From Pampus argenteus (taxonomy: Eukaryota; Chordata; Actinopteri; Scombriformes; Stromateidae): 64,000 bases of DNA. Location: NCBI GenBank assembly GCA_036937835.1, contig CM072879.1:12765001-12829000 (forward strand). The letters run 5' to 3'. Of this stretch, positions 1 to 11,910 are shown piece after piece (within the stretch, counting starts at the first letter, position 1; each line of letters begins with the position of its first letter). The position numbers and the translations under genes were made by a program. Below the pieces are notes generated by a model that ran no database searches, was not told the DNA's origin, and saw only the letters and a program-made list of their open reading frames with translations.

Positions 1-53
1 AAAAACCATCTTGCCATCACGAAATAAGTTATAACTACTGTATGTCTCCGCAC

Positions 54-2419
54 CTTGTAGTAGTCGTAGAGCAGGCCCAAGGCATTGGCGCTGTCTTCAT
101 CCCCGTTGATGCTCATCATGGCCTTGGTGGCGGCGGTCAGCGGGTTCTCCAGGTACGACCTCCATGCCTCATCCTCACTGGTGTAAGCACGCCGCACTGC
201 GGGGTAGGAGCTGTCGTTGGGGACCACCACCACCAGACGTTTACTGGCAGACACACAGAAAACAAACACATTTTGAATTCAAAAGCGAATTGCTATACTT
301 TCTCACAGCTCAAGGAGAAGTATTCAAAAGCTCTGTCTGATCACAGACTAAATATGTATATGATGAATAAAACAAGCAAATCTTGACTTTTAGCTGGAAG
401 CAGTTATTTTCTTCATGAAACTTGAAACTTCTGTAGGATGCTGTGATTGTAATCAGCCATACTTTCCTCAATTTCCTAATACAGTATTACAAAGAAAAGT
501 AGGAATACGGAGGTCAAAACTTTAATATCTAAACTATTAGTCATTATTTGGACATTTTCTGTGTGATATAAGTGAAGAAATTAACTGAAAATTTGCTGCT
601 GTAGCATTTTTTGTTTGTGTGTGTGTGTGTGTGTGTGCATGGCTTTGTCTTTCTCTGTAGTCCCACTTAGGTGGAGATCACACACCAGTTAAACACACAG
701 TGTTGTCACAACATCTTTTTGGACTCAGCCAATCACAAGAGAGTAATGAATGTGTCAACTTGCACATAGAAAATGATATATCAGCGGTCACACCTTTACG
801 ACAACAAAACTGCTGCAAAAAACGTCTTTCACTGCAGGAAATTATAGCCTCAAGTTAATTTTTCTTTATTTGTGTGGACGGCTTGAATCACATTTGTATC
901 ATTTAATAAATTTCAGAATATTTCCTTCCTAGATACTAGCCGTGGGAATACAAATAACAGATTAACAACATATAATAACTCATTCGTATTACTAGTGTGG
1001 TTTCTTTAATTGACATTAACTGTGTGCCAGGTGTACCTGCCAGATAAAACAAACACAATCACCACACCCCTTATCTGTGATGAATTACTGATGCGTACTT
1101 CATTGTCCACACTTCTTCTAGTTTTCGATGTTGTTCCTATTCTGCAAAAACGCAGGTGAAGTGAAAACTGTTGTCTATAGCTGCCAATCAAACTCTTTAT
1201 CTTCTACTGATCTTCCATCTGTTCCAAATCCTGGTCAACTTTGAGAAATTTCTCCAGGCCCCAAAAAAAAACACCACAATATGATATTCAGAGAGAAAAA
1301 TACAGCAGGAGATGAGATAATGATTTGTGCAGCTCTACGCTGGCGGATTTGACTAAAATATGTCTGCAGTGAGTCACAACAGTTGTAGACACCTGCTGTT
1401 TCCTCTGCAGCTCTGATGAAGGATGCATGAAAGTGCAAAAAATCAACTACAAGCCACCGCGTTCATACATTTAGAGACAGTTAGTGGTTTCATATTTAAA
1501 TACACACAACTGTTTTCATGCCACAATTATTACTTATTCTAATAATAATAATAATTATGTAATAATAACATTATTACATATTATATGCTAGTTCGTTAAA
1601 CATGTAGTTAACAGCACATCAGAATCTAGATCATTATTAATCACAGAATAAATATTACCTAATAATAATTTTAATGCTAAATAGGAAGTTTGTGATGAGA
1701 TTTTCCCAAACTAAAACCCATATTATAAATAATTTAAGTCAGCAAAGGCATACTAGTTTGTATATTTAATAAAAATATTGTACAGAAAAATTAGGTACAA
1801 TATGACAGTCTTCAAGAGCACACATTTTCTTCGACAAGCAGCTATGACTTAAGTCCAAAGGTCGCAATTTCTTCGGTAATATGAATAAAAGATGCTTTTT
1901 TTTTCTTCTAATGTTACAAAACAACACAGAACAGAGAAAGGCCCAAACTGTCCCCATTAAGCAGATCCATCGCCCACTGCAGGCCTTACATATAAAAAAA
2001 ATGCAATGCAGTACAAAAGTAGGACTTAAACTCTATTATCATTCAAAGAAAAAGACAAAAAATAGTGTTTTGAAATCCAGTTCTTGCACTTTGCAGGTTT
2101 CCCCCATCAGTCAAAAATGGCGAATTCAGCTCTAACAGAAATCCACGGCGCCAATAAGTTTGCTTGTCAACTTTTCTTCCAGGCCTAAAACTTTCATATT
2201 TGTCAGAAAGGATCCAAAAGTAACACAAACAGCACATGAGCCACTTTTTTTTCCCTCCCACAACCAATTCCAATTTTTTTAGTAGCTTTTCTTTTAATTA
2301 CAGACTCTAAAGAAAAGACTTTTTAAAAAAAAGTTTTTTCCCCCCTCTTCATTCAAGTAGAAATCATCACAGATCCTCTCCGCTGGCTCGATCACTTACT
2401 TGTCTGTCTCCTGTGACAT
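54..2419 (-). CDS. grhl2: Grainyhead-like transcription factor 2, N-terminal part (partial)
   Basis: Two coding exons on the minus strand, 2419-2400 and 243-54, join in frame to give the first 70 residues. The gene continues left of the window. The start ATG at 2419 begins MSQETDN and is followed by a strong donor (GTAAGTG). Exon 2 has a CTGCCAG acceptor and reads KRLVVVVPND, then the highly conserved block RRAYTSEDEAW, LENPLTAATKAMMSINGDED and GLLYDYYK. This matches the N-terminus of GRHL2 in vertebrates, which belongs to the transactivation region; the CP2-type DNA-binding and dimerisation domains are not in the window. Known role of the family: a nuclear transcription factor for epithelial junction and barrier genes. 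The next gene, znf706, is divergent, as in human 8q22. I cannot decide between teleost duplicates a and b from this piece. GRHL1 and GRHL3 are less likely because of the MSQE start and the synteny. Confidence 0.93.
619..637. repeat. (GT)n microsatellite
   Basis: A pure GT dinucleotide run in grhl2 intron 1. No other function is visible. Confidence 0.9.
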
Positions 2420-2900
2420 ATTTTGCTTCCTCTACGGTTCTTCCTTGTGAAACTGGACTTTCAAGTCGGAGCAGGTAATAGAGTGAGCGAGTTGCCAGAA
2501 GTTGGTCTACAGGTAAGTCGACTTTTTCTCGCCCCGCTTCTTTTCTCCCTGCCCCTCTCTCTCTCTTGTCTCTCCTCCACCTGGCAGGTAAAGCTGCTTT
2601 TGTCCCCGGGCAGCCAATCACTCTGCCTGTTGTTCAATTTGTAGAGCGGATTATTACAAATATTAACACATCCTGCTGCCATGCATTATAATATTTGCCT
2701 TAGCTTGCTTAATGGCAGCGGGTCAACTTTAGCTGGAAATTCTTTCACTGCGAAAGAATTGAAGGTGAGGGCGAGCCAGCCGCTGATTGGCTGCCTTGGC
2801 ACCGAGCTGGGCTCTGATTGGCTGTTGAGTCAGAGAGGCAGGTAATGACCCACCTCACCTGCAAGCAAACCAAAAGACGGCATTGATCACAACAGTGACA
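2420..2900 (-). promoter_or_regulatory. grhl2: grhl2 5' leader and putative proximal promoter
   Basis: This lies directly upstream of the grhl2 start codon on the minus strand. It holds two CCAAT boxes in the gene's orientation (2790-2786 and 2821-2817), each inside the same longer word CAGCCAATCAG and 31 bp apart. A third CCAAT lies at 2614-2618 on the plus strand. No convincing TATA box was seen at a fixed distance. The transcript start is not determined, so where the leader ends and the promoter begins is inference. Confidence 0.5.
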
Positions 2901-3119
2901 GAGAGAATAAGGGGAAACTCAGGCAAGGTTTGCAAAAAATTAACTACTTCTATAGATAGTATTTTATTAAAAAAAAGGAAAGAAGAAAAAACAACGAGGG
3001 TTAAAAGTTAAATGGAGGAATAGGAGATGAGATGCATGACTGCACAGCCTCACAGAGGGCCTCAGACCATGCACCTCTGATTTAACCTTTCTCCCTCTGA
3101 TTTTAATAATGACTGTGTG

Positions 3120-3176
<57 letters not shown>
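3120..3176. repeat. (GT)n microsatellite, about 54 bp
   Basis: An uninterrupted TG/GT run upstream of grhl2. It creates a spurious His-Thr open frame on the minus strand. Confidence 0.95.
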
Positions 3177-3302
3177 CAGGTGAGCAGACAGAAGGCAGGG
3201 AGGAGCCCTGTCATTAGCTGACACAATGCCATTGTCCCCTTAATGAAGCCATTGTATGAAGAGATCCTAGTGTTTGGGATTACCCCGCCAGAGCAAACAA
3301 TG

Positions 3303-3305
<3 letters not shown>

Positions 3306-3344
<39 letters not shown>
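3306..3344. repeat. (GT)n microsatellite, about 38 bp
   Basis: A second uninterrupted GT run about 130 bp after the first, in the grhl2-znf706 intergenic region. Confidence 0.95.
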
Positions 3345-3346
<2 letters not shown>

Positions 3347-3774
3347 CACTGAGGTAAGTTGTGATCACTGACACTAAATACTTCTGTTTCAAGTAAGTAT
3401 GAATCTCTATTGGAAATTGTAATGCAGAGCTGCAATGAATGATTATATATGTATATTGATTATATATGTGCATTTATTGCCTATATAACATTAGAGACAT
3501 GCAGCATGCAATCATGGTGCCTGTTACATGATTAGTGCAGATATTATATAATGTCTTGTACTGGGTTGAAGGTGCTTCCTGGGAATGGCACAGAAGAGTA
3601 AATGAATGTGGATTTGAACACTGTTCAAATGTGCTTATTTATTCATAAAGAAATAATTCTGTTCAATTTATCAACATGAAGATGACCAGAAACAATGCAA
3701 ATTAAATAAATTAATAAATTAAATTAATAAAACGTGTGTATATCCATTTAGTTACTTTATATGTCTACATTACA

Positions 3775-3915
3775 GAGCCACTACTTTTTACTTTTAACTC
3801 CAGTCCATTTATTTGTCAGCTGTAGTCAGTAGTTACCTCCCTGATTAAGATTTCACATAAAGAACATAAGATTATGAAATATAAGCCACTGTTAAAGGTT
3901 AAACTAGTGTTTCTC
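3775..3915. repeat. Dispersed teleost repeat, left part (split copy)
   Basis: The stretch runs from 'ctactttttacttttaactc' through 'gattaagatttcacataaag' to 'taaaggttaaactag'. It resembles a dispersed fish element recalled for its 'tacttctactccactacatt' core. The matching right part appears at 4200-4275, so this copy seems split. The match is from memory and the boundaries are approximate. Confidence 0.5.
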
Positions 3916-3982
3916 TTTATGTTATAGACGTCTGTGAGCAGTTTCACCAAAGGGAAAATGTTTTTTTTTATTTAAAAAAATC

Positions 3983-4199
3983 AATTCAAGTCAACTTTTA
4001 TTTGTGTAGCGCAAATCACAAATTTGCCCCAGGGGATTTAAAATCTTTACAGCAGTGTAACATCTATATTTAGACCATTGATTCAGATAAAAAAAAAAAA
4101 AACTCCCCCTGAAAAACCCTTTTATAGGGAAATAATGGAGGGAACCTCAGGCAGATCAACAGAGGCGGGATCCATTATACAGGATGGACAGATGTAGAA
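3983..4199. repeat. Dispersed teleost repeat ('tttatttgtgtagcgcaaat' type)
   Basis: It starts 'ttcaagtcaacttttatttg' followed by 'tgtagcgcaaatcacaaatt'. It ends with the GGGAACCTCAGGCAGATCAAC-like tail and a GGATCC-containing segment. This layout is typical of an abundant non-coding repeat of acanthomorph fish, and it interrupts another repeat. The identification rests on recalled consensus words only. Confidence 0.5.
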
Positions 4200-4275
4200 T
4201 CAATACTTTTACTATTGAAACTTCAAGTATATTTAGCTGATAATACATTTTTATTTTTACATTGTGGTATTGGGA
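4200..4275. repeat. Dispersed teleost repeat, right part (split copy)
   Basis: It contains 'gataatacatttttattttt' and 'acattgtggtattggg', which correspond to the right end of the element at 3775-3915. A second copy at 13740-14045 carries the comparable 'ttatttttacattgtgg' end. Confidence 0.45.
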
Positions 4276-4989
4276 TTTTTGAGAAACACCTTTATGAACG
4301 TGTTTGCATGGCAAAATGCGGAGATTTGCTTATGAATGCCTTCAGGCACTCTTGTATGGAAATCTAAAAATTACGTTTCAGATTCAGTTTAACCGTCAGT
4401 AGTGTCGTCTGTGTGTGTTTGCGTGTGTGTGTGTGTGAAAGAAGTAAGTGTGTGTTTGTGTACCCTGTGGATGATCACTACTATCCTCCCTTGTCTAGTT
4501 TGTTTGTCTAAACTCTCTCTCTCTCTCTATCTCTCTATGTCTCTTTCTCTGTGTGACTGCTAGTTAAATACAGGTGGGGTCCTTTTCTCCCAACAACATG
4601 TAGACACAAACAAAAGAGAAGGAGAGACAACAAAAACAACAAAAAAACCTTGATTTAGATGTAAAAGATAACAAAAGAAATGAATAGCCGATGAATTCCA
4701 AGCATATTTTCATTTCTTTTCAACTTTATTACAGTTTTTTTTCCACCCATGAATTGTGAACTCTACTAAGAAAACAGTGAAAAAAGAAAGGAGTGGTTGA
4801 CTTGGTGAAAATAAATCTTTCATATAAGCGTTTGTCTTATCTGTACCTTTCCCTACATGACTTCTGTCTGCTGGAATGTCTGCCATGTGCAAATATGACA
4901 GTTGAAAAAGTGTGAAGGCTACCGTACAAGCTGCCACAAGCAAGCATGGACAAGACTGGAGAGTTAAGGGCCAATAGCCACAGAATACC

Positions 4990-5000
4990 TTCCTCTGTGT

Positions 5001-5037
<37 letters not shown>
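4990..5037. repeat. (GT)n microsatellite
   Basis: GT-rich run, nearly perfect, in the intergenic region. Confidence 0.9.
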
Positions 5038-5742
5038 TCACTTTGTGAGAGAGGTGAAAGGTGTATCCTACATACCAGGAGTTTTTTCGCAGGGAGAAGC
5101 AGCTTGTCTGGACTTGGCCTGGATTAGGTGTCTGCATCTACCTAAGCAAGAAACAAGCAGCTGAGCAACCGACAGACAGGTGAGAGGGGATGTGTTGTCC
5201 TTCAGATGGACAGATGTGAGGAGAAGACAAGGCTGGGATGGAGGAAGAAGAAGAAGAAGGAGGAGGAGGAGTTACATTTGAGGACAGATTAGTGGTAACC
5301 GATTAGATTTACAGGCACGTAAATATGAAAATCTTCTTAAGCATCTAAATGATAGGTTTCCATGTGTTTATATCCAATAAAAAAGGCAACATTAAGTACA
5401 TTAGTCAGTGTAGTTTGGTGCAAAGACTCTAAAAGTCTATAATCTGAAGTATTACTACCGGTACTAGTAATATATTAGTTGTATAATGTATCAGTTTTAG
5501 ATTTAAATTTAATATTTTTTGATTTAAAAAAAATTCATTCTTGAACTTGGAAACAGTAGTTTAAAAACTCAATGTCCACTTTCAAGCTTTTTCGCATCTT
5601 GCAGTCTTCCTCAACAGAGTTTGCTCAGTTGTCATGGAGATAGCTCAGTCGTCACATGTCATACTGTAAGTAAGTAAATTGTCAGATTTGTCATAATCAT
5701 CCTATGAAACATTATACATTTTGTAGACTGCCACACAAATAG

Positions 5743-5900
5743 GGGTGTAAATCACAAGTTTTATTACGATACAATATTATATCCGTTCTTTGGACAACGA
5801 TACAGTATTTGTTGATATCAAAACATCTGCCGCGATACAGTTTCAATTTGCTTCAATGTAGGGGCCTGTGACCGATATGAGATGATATCACGTGCCCATT
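5743..5900. repeat. Dispersed repeat beginning 'taggggtgtaaatca'
   Basis: The word 'aggggtgtaaatcac' is followed by recurrent 'cgatacaatattatatc', 'aacgatacagtatttg' and 'gcgatacag' units. This resembles an abundant teleost non-autonomous DNA element with a GGGGTGTAAATC end. It is degraded and its right boundary is uncertain. Confidence 0.45.
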
Positions 5901-6528
5901 TAACACAATCAGTTACAGAAAAATAATCTGTTCTTTTTAATAAAATGGATAAAAAATAAATCTCTTACTGTTCACTATAAAGTGCCACAGAGCCTAGTGA
6001 CCTCAAATTACCAGTTTTAAAATATCTGTTGTGCAGACACTACAGCAGCTACTGTAAATGGTTAAAACTGACATTTGATCCAACGTTGTTGACTTCACTC
6101 ACTGACTGTCACAGTTGGCCCAAATATCAGAGAGTTACTGCTGTTAGTGAGCTGTCACCACCTTCACAATCAGCCTCTGTGTCTGAGTGGCTCAGGTCTG
6201 CCCGACCCCAGACCTCACCTCTCCTTCAGTTGCACTCTGTGTGTACAAGTGTGTGTCCGGGTAAGAAATTAACTTTTTTTTCACCCCTGGAGACATGGTT
6301 TACTCTCTTGATGTTGATGGTTTCTTGGGGAATCTCAGGGTCAGTTTTAATTAAACAATAATGCATTTGCAAACCCTACTTGAGTGTGCTATATATGTAA
6401 ATTCTTTATATATCAAGTCACATGACACAAGACCTCTAAAGTTGCCAGCATGTGGATGTGTTGTGACTGTGTCACAGCTTGTGTACTGCCTGACTGGTCT
6501 GGCAACATCGTGGCACGTCATGGTGGTG

Positions 6529-6552
6529 CAGCAGCAGCAGCAGCAGCAGCAG
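6529..6552. repeat. (CAG)8 trinucleotide repeat
   Basis: Eight CAG units in intergenic DNA. They produce short poly-Gln and poly-Ala/Cys frames with no other coding support. Confidence 0.9.
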
Positions 6553-8544
6553 TCGACTGTGGCAAAACCTGTTGGTTTGGAAAAAAAAGGAAAGCGTGAG
6601 GGGGGAGAGTAGGGAGAGGAAGTGGCTGATGGGGAAGATGAAATCCAACTTCCTCTTCTATCAACAGCCCCCACAGAAACAAGGTCACACTTGCCCCCGT
6701 CTGTTGCTCTCTGTTCAGCCGCTTACACAAGTTTCACAGGCCTGTCTCTTCCCCCCCTGAAATGTATCTTTAAGAAACCTTTTTTTAACCTCTTGGAAAC
6801 TAGCTGACCCCAGATATGTGGACAAGCAGTGCGGAACATAAACTACAAACCGCACTGTGACAGCTACTAGATCATTTACAAGGAAAGGATCCTTCAGAAG
6901 TAACTTGGCTGAGCCGAAAGTGAACCTGAAAGCCCTCGTGGCGGCAGGAAGAGGACCCGAACGAGAATACGAATCTCAGGCTGTCTGTGGCAAACCCCTG
7001 CTTATTCATACACACAATGAACAGACAGATAATATTCTCCTCTACTATTGAATAGCTGACACCTGGAAGATTTGTTTTCACACAGGCCCTAAGGCTGGAC
7101 AACCCCACCCCAAACTTAAGCTGGCAAGTCCCTGCACAACAACCTCCAGGGTGGGGGAACTTGAGCAATGTGTGGCTTTTGTCATAAGGTAGACCCCCCC
7201 TCCCCTCTCCCCTTCTTTCCTTTACTTTTTGCCCCTTTCTGAAAGCATAATCACATCCTTCTCTCGAGAGATATTTCCCCCTTTCACAAAAGACTGAAAA
7301 GGATTGTCTCTCTTTTCTTATGATGAGGGGGGGAAAAAAGCAGGAAGGTGAGGAGGACACAATGGCTGGCAGGGGACTTTTCTCACAACGATAAGATTTC
7401 TCTTAAGAAAGTCACGACACGATACTGAAGGGAAGATTTACAGCAGGGATGAGCGAATAACAATTGACACACACATATATACTGCTTTCTGAACCTTTGC
7501 TCACTTCTTTCACAACTAGTCAAACAAAAACTATGATCTCATTTTGCACTTTATAGACTGATTGATATTTTGGTGTCACTGGGACAGCTCGTGAGTGTGT
7601 CTCTGTCATGAGATAACTGGAGTTGCAGGTCATTTACATATTAGCTGAATTTTAGTCAAATACTGAGCAGAGGTGAACAGCTCTACTGTTCCCTCTTGAT
7701 GATGGCAAAACCACAGCAACAGGTCAGATAGAAAAGATAAATGGGATCTAATTCTGTCCCATGACCCACATTATGGTGTAAACAGATCTTGTATACAGGC
7801 TTGGTTAAGTATTTAATTTGAGATCATTTTCATCTTCTATTTTTTTTTTAACGTTACAAACATTATTAGTATTATTATATTACTATCAGTTTTTCAGATC
7901 TGAAATGGTGCATATAATCTGGATGCTGGTGGCATAAAAGCCCTCACAGCATATTTTAAACCTGATGTTTGACTGATTTCTCCCAGACAATGGTGCAGTA
8001 GTCCTCCACACCTGCCCCCTAGTGTTACTCCGAGGGAACATCATTTATTTCTCAAAATGAAAGATTTTTGGTCCTTTGCACAGGCAGTACAGTACATGCA
8101 GTACAGTCAAACATGGTAATGGACATCAAATTAGGCGTTGCACAATTTTGGTAATAATATAGGTAAAATCATACAAACATAATGTCATAAGGTGCTTTCA
8201 AATGAAGAAAAACTAGCATAACACATTATATGGATCTGTAAATCTGGTGTACAATTTGATAATAAAAAATAGTTATAAAATAAAACCATGGATTAGTGTT
8301 TTCTGTAGCAGTGAGTGTAAATACTCTCTTTATTACATAACAAGCATCAGATACAAAATTAATATTTTTCTTTAAGTATCCATTAAGTTCACGTACACTG
8401 TTCATGTCCTGCATCAGTTTTCCACCGATAAAATAAACATTTGTGAATACCGTAGACACAAATAATTAGCCAGACAAAGTTTTATAATATATTTTATTAT
8501 TATATTGTTTAAATTGTCTGCTCTTTTCTTTTATTAAAGAACTG

Positions 8545-8605
8545 CACATGTGTGTGGAAGGTGCTATATAAATAAAGTGTTATTATTATAATAAAACATA
8601 TACAC
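8545..8605. repeat. Retroelement tail-like repeat ('ggtgctatataaataaag')
   Basis: The word 'aaggtgctatataaataaag' followed by a TTATTATTATAAT tail resembles the 3' end of a fish SINE or LINE copy. Only the tail is recognisable. Confidence 0.4.
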
Positions 8606-9100
8606 TTATATTATATTATTACTATTGATATCAATATAATATTAATATACCCAAAGTATTGAATTACAACAAAAGAAGTACATTTACCTGCCTATCTAGA
8701 CTACAAGATTCATAATTAAATAAAGGAGCTGATTATTTATTCCACCACTGCAGAAATATCTGATAAATTGTACTAGTTTGTTAGTCTAAAATATCTGCTT
8801 GCTCTGCTGCTTGTCAGTTTGTTTATGTGAGTGTGTGTACTAACCCAACTCTGCCGCTTGGGGGCGACCTTTCACACGCCATGTGTCTCTGCAGCATGGT
8901 GACTGGGACGGTGCATTCAAGAACCATTCTGTAGACGTTAAATAGCAATTAAACTAGTTACATCAGTCTATACAACTAATAAACGCAGTGCCTCTAACAA
9001 TAAAAAAATAGAGCGTTTATTACCGATGTTCTCTTATTCAATTAAATTAATACTCATCTTGATGTCTTTCAATCAGCGTAACTTTATAAATACGATAGGA

Positions 9101-9222
9101 ACCAGAGTTTACTATAGTCATTGAATGCAGCTTTGACGGTCACTTGTCAGTGGGAACCGTGCAGCTGTCACAAGTTGTGTGTGCGCGCTTTCAGTAATCG
9201 ACACGTACTCCTACTGTTAAGA
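9101..9222 (+). promoter_or_regulatory. znf706: Possible znf706 leader exon and promoter
   Basis: A G+C-richer stretch ends at 'ctgttaagag' before GTGAGG (donor GT at about 9223). It lies about 1.6 kb upstream of the znf706 coding acceptor and could be the noncoding first exon. There is no TATA box and no other proof. Confidence 0.3.
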
Positions 9223-10824
9223 GGTGAGGTTGTCTTTTAAGTCGTTATTACCTATAACATATTATAGGGTACAAGATAACACGGTTAGCCACAGGTTGGA
9301 GCAAATATCCACCGTGGGGATAGCCAGGTTTAACCGAGGCTAGCATGTAATGCTAACCCACGTTCCAGCTGATTGTAGCTTCATCTAATAGTTGGATGTG
9401 TGAGAGCTAAAACAAACTAAAGTCACACCGAGTACCTGTAACCGCTAGATGGGAATTTTTAACTCAAGATGCCTAACCTGGTAGGACTTGTTTTGTCCAT
9501 ACTGTAAAAACGAAGAGACGATACCGAATCATAACAGTAGCTGCGAAGCTAACTATCTTGCTAACTGCTAATTCTCTAGTGTTTCTCGTTGTTCTTACGT
9601 TTGGAGAATAATAGCGATCACCAGAAACAACTGAAACGACCTACTTGTGCTTCTCCTATGCCCTAAACACTCGGTAAACAATGAAACCATTTTTTTAATC
9701 AGCTAGTTAAAATACGGTGTTGACAGAAGTGATCATACTAACATTAATTCCTTATCAGGCTAAACAGGATTTTCTGAAGCAAACCAAACACTTGAATATA
9801 TTGCTGTCTGACACCAGACTTTTAATAGAAGTTACTTGTAAGCAAGGCTGAGTTTACCAGCAAGGCAAAATTTACCCCTACACCTTCAGGGGCCTTGAGA
9901 GCTCCAGTTTAACAGTGTCAATCAGAGGGTTGCTATTTGATCAATTGCACATTTGTGTGGGCATATACACCATTAAAGCCTAATATAAAACTGGAGTGAT
10001 AAATACTTTAAGAGGGCTAGAGTATGTTATTACATAATCTTAGCTCCATAGTGTAAATGTGAGAGAGGAGAAAATAACACTTATTAGACCACACAGTTAA
10101 AAACTATATTCAAATGACTGTGAGGGCAAGAGAGAATTTGCCTCCCCGATATCATTGTCTCAAAAATGCTAATTGTAGGTAAATCTGTAGCAAGAAACGG
10201 AGTTAGTTGAGCTAAGAAACATGTTTGTTTTGTCTTTGCTGATCTAAACCTGGTAGATCTATTCACATAAGTCAGTAACTTTCTTCTTGCTATTGAAAAA
10301 AAAACTGCCATTTTCCTCACCATCAAATACATTAACTTAATGCAAATCAAGGTTTTATGAGCCTGCCTGCTGACTGTTTTACCTAAAGTGCCTGTATTTA
10401 AGTTGCGGTCGGACTGGAGCTTTATCTTGTTTACTCTGCTTGACCCTGTGTGACTGGCACTTATTTGCTTTATTTTGTACAGTTTCCATACCCATAAAAC
10501 TTTTATCTGCCTATAAGAAAGACCTTGTGTTGGTGTCTTTATGTCTTTATTTATTTATTTATTTATAAAGACTGATGGGGCATACAGTAAGGTCAGAGCT
10601 GCCTGTGTCATACGCCACTACTTCACTTTTGGTATCACAGTAAACATGGTATGACTCAACCCTGGGCATTAAAATAACAGCTATTAGGCTTTTACTAACT
10701 GACTTGTTGATGGTAAATGTTTATCAACAATAATACAAAGTTAAAAATGTCCACAACACTGATGTTTCCCAGTAAACATTTTAAGTCCTCTGTCCATGCG
10801 TCCGCCCCACCAGGCTTCGTCAGG

Positions 10825-11204
10825 ATGGCACGAGGGCATCAGAAGATTCAGTCTCAGCAGAAGAATGCCAAGAAACAGGCTGAGATGAAGAAGGCGAAGG
10901 GTCACGATCAAAAGACAGCAGCCAAGGCGGCACTAGTTTTCACCTGTGCCGTGTGCAGGGTGAGTATCAAAGTATCAACTCTGACAAACACCTGTCTCAA
11001 GATGAGGAAAAGCTTAGTTTTTCATTTTAACTGGCTAATTCTGCTGTCTCTGCTATTTAGTCCCTTTTCTATATTTGTAACTTTTGGATGTATTGTTTCT
11101 TCTTACAGTCCCAGATGCCAGACCCGAAAACATTCAAGCAACACTTTGAGAGCAAGCACCCCAAATCCCCTCTGCCCCCTGAGTTAGAGGGAGTGGAGGC
11201 ATAA
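10825..11204 (+). CDS. znf706: Zinc finger protein 706
   Basis: Two coding exons, 10825-10959 and 11109-11204, give 76 residues, the same length as human ZNF706. Exon 1 starts MARGHQKIQSQQKNAKKQAE. This Lys/Gln-rich, SERF/4F5-like N-terminal segment (about residues 1-35) precedes a single C2H2 finger with C41, C44, H57 and H62. The intron falls between R45 and S46 (donor AGG/GTGAGT, acceptor TTCTTACAG). The protein ends PPELEGVEA. In mammals ZNF706 is a small nuclear/cytosolic protein linked to stem-cell state control and, through its SERF-like part, to effects on protein aggregation; neither role can be read from the sequence. The start was chosen because the acceptor lies 13 bp upstream (CACCAG/GCTTCGTCAGG) and homology begins at this Met. 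An upstream in-frame Met at 10717 lies in the intron. Confidence 0.97.
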
Positions 11205-11910
11205 ACGGTCCCCCTGGATAACCAAATCGACCTCCTCAAGGCCCTGCACCAACTCTGCACTTGTCTCAGTCTGACATCATTGGATTGATGTAACCAACAT
11301 AAATCAGTTTTTCCTTTTATTTAGGCTTTAACAAGCCTGGTTGCCTTTGACACAATGCTTCCTCCCATCCAGTCCTGGCATTCGTGTGTGTAAATAAACC
11401 CCAAAGGCCTGTTTTGATTTCAAGGCCATGGAAGACCTGTATGATCCATGAACAATCCAAGTCGTGAATGAAACAGACTCCTCACTGCCCCGATGCGTTG
11501 TGCACATAGGTATAATTCTTGCTACTCTCACTTCCACGCCTTCAACCTTTATAACACAACAATGCATCCTTTACAAAGCAGGGATTTGGCTTGGGTGGGA
11601 GATACATTTTTTCTTTAATTTTTTTGTTTGTTGCAATCAGGGCAATGACAAATGTGACCTCATCTATTTTTATTAGTAATCAGATTTCATTTTGCTTTGA
11701 ATGCTGAGCATTGAATCAAAAAAAGTCTGACTTTTCTTTTCTTTTCTTTTTTTCTTTTTGTTGCTTGTTGTTCAGTATGACATTTTCGCCTTGTTTGAAC
11801 TGTAACCTTTCATCTAGCAAATCATAACTTCATGTTGGGGTCATCACATCAAAATGTGAAATTTTGTCAGCCATTTCCAAGCTGCTACATTGAAATGCAA
11901 GTTAATAAAA
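11205..11910 (+). other. znf706: znf706 3' UTR
   Basis: Noncoding sequence after the stop, with two candidate poly(A) signals: AATAAA at 11393-11398 and AATAAA at 11904-11909. The first overlaps a Pumilio-type word TGTAAATA at 11389-11396. Use of one or both signals would give short and long 3' UTRs. Confidence 0.65.

Larger units (their letters stand above)
2901..9100. other. grhl2-znf706 intergenic region
   Basis: About 6 kb with no supportable coding exon on either strand. It holds (GT)n runs (3120-3176, 3306-3344, 4990-5037), a CT-rich run near 4516-4550, a (CAG)8 tract (6529-6552) and several degraded dispersed repeats, listed separately. Short open frames here are low complexity or have no recognisable homology. 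Enhancers of grhl2 or znf706 may lie here, but I see no specific sign of one. Confidence 0.7.

Noticed and set aside
2967..3473. Minus-strand frames with long His-Thr runs
   Set aside because: They are readings of (GT)n microsatellites; no homology outside the repeat.
6351..6730. Open frames over the CAG repeat giving Cys, Gln or Ala runs
   Set aside because: They open in several frames around a trinucleotide repeat, with no splice or homology support.
6872..7360. 162-residue minus-strand frame
   Set aside because: Long for this region, but no recognisable domain and it contains repeat-like low-complexity DNA; single unsupported frame.
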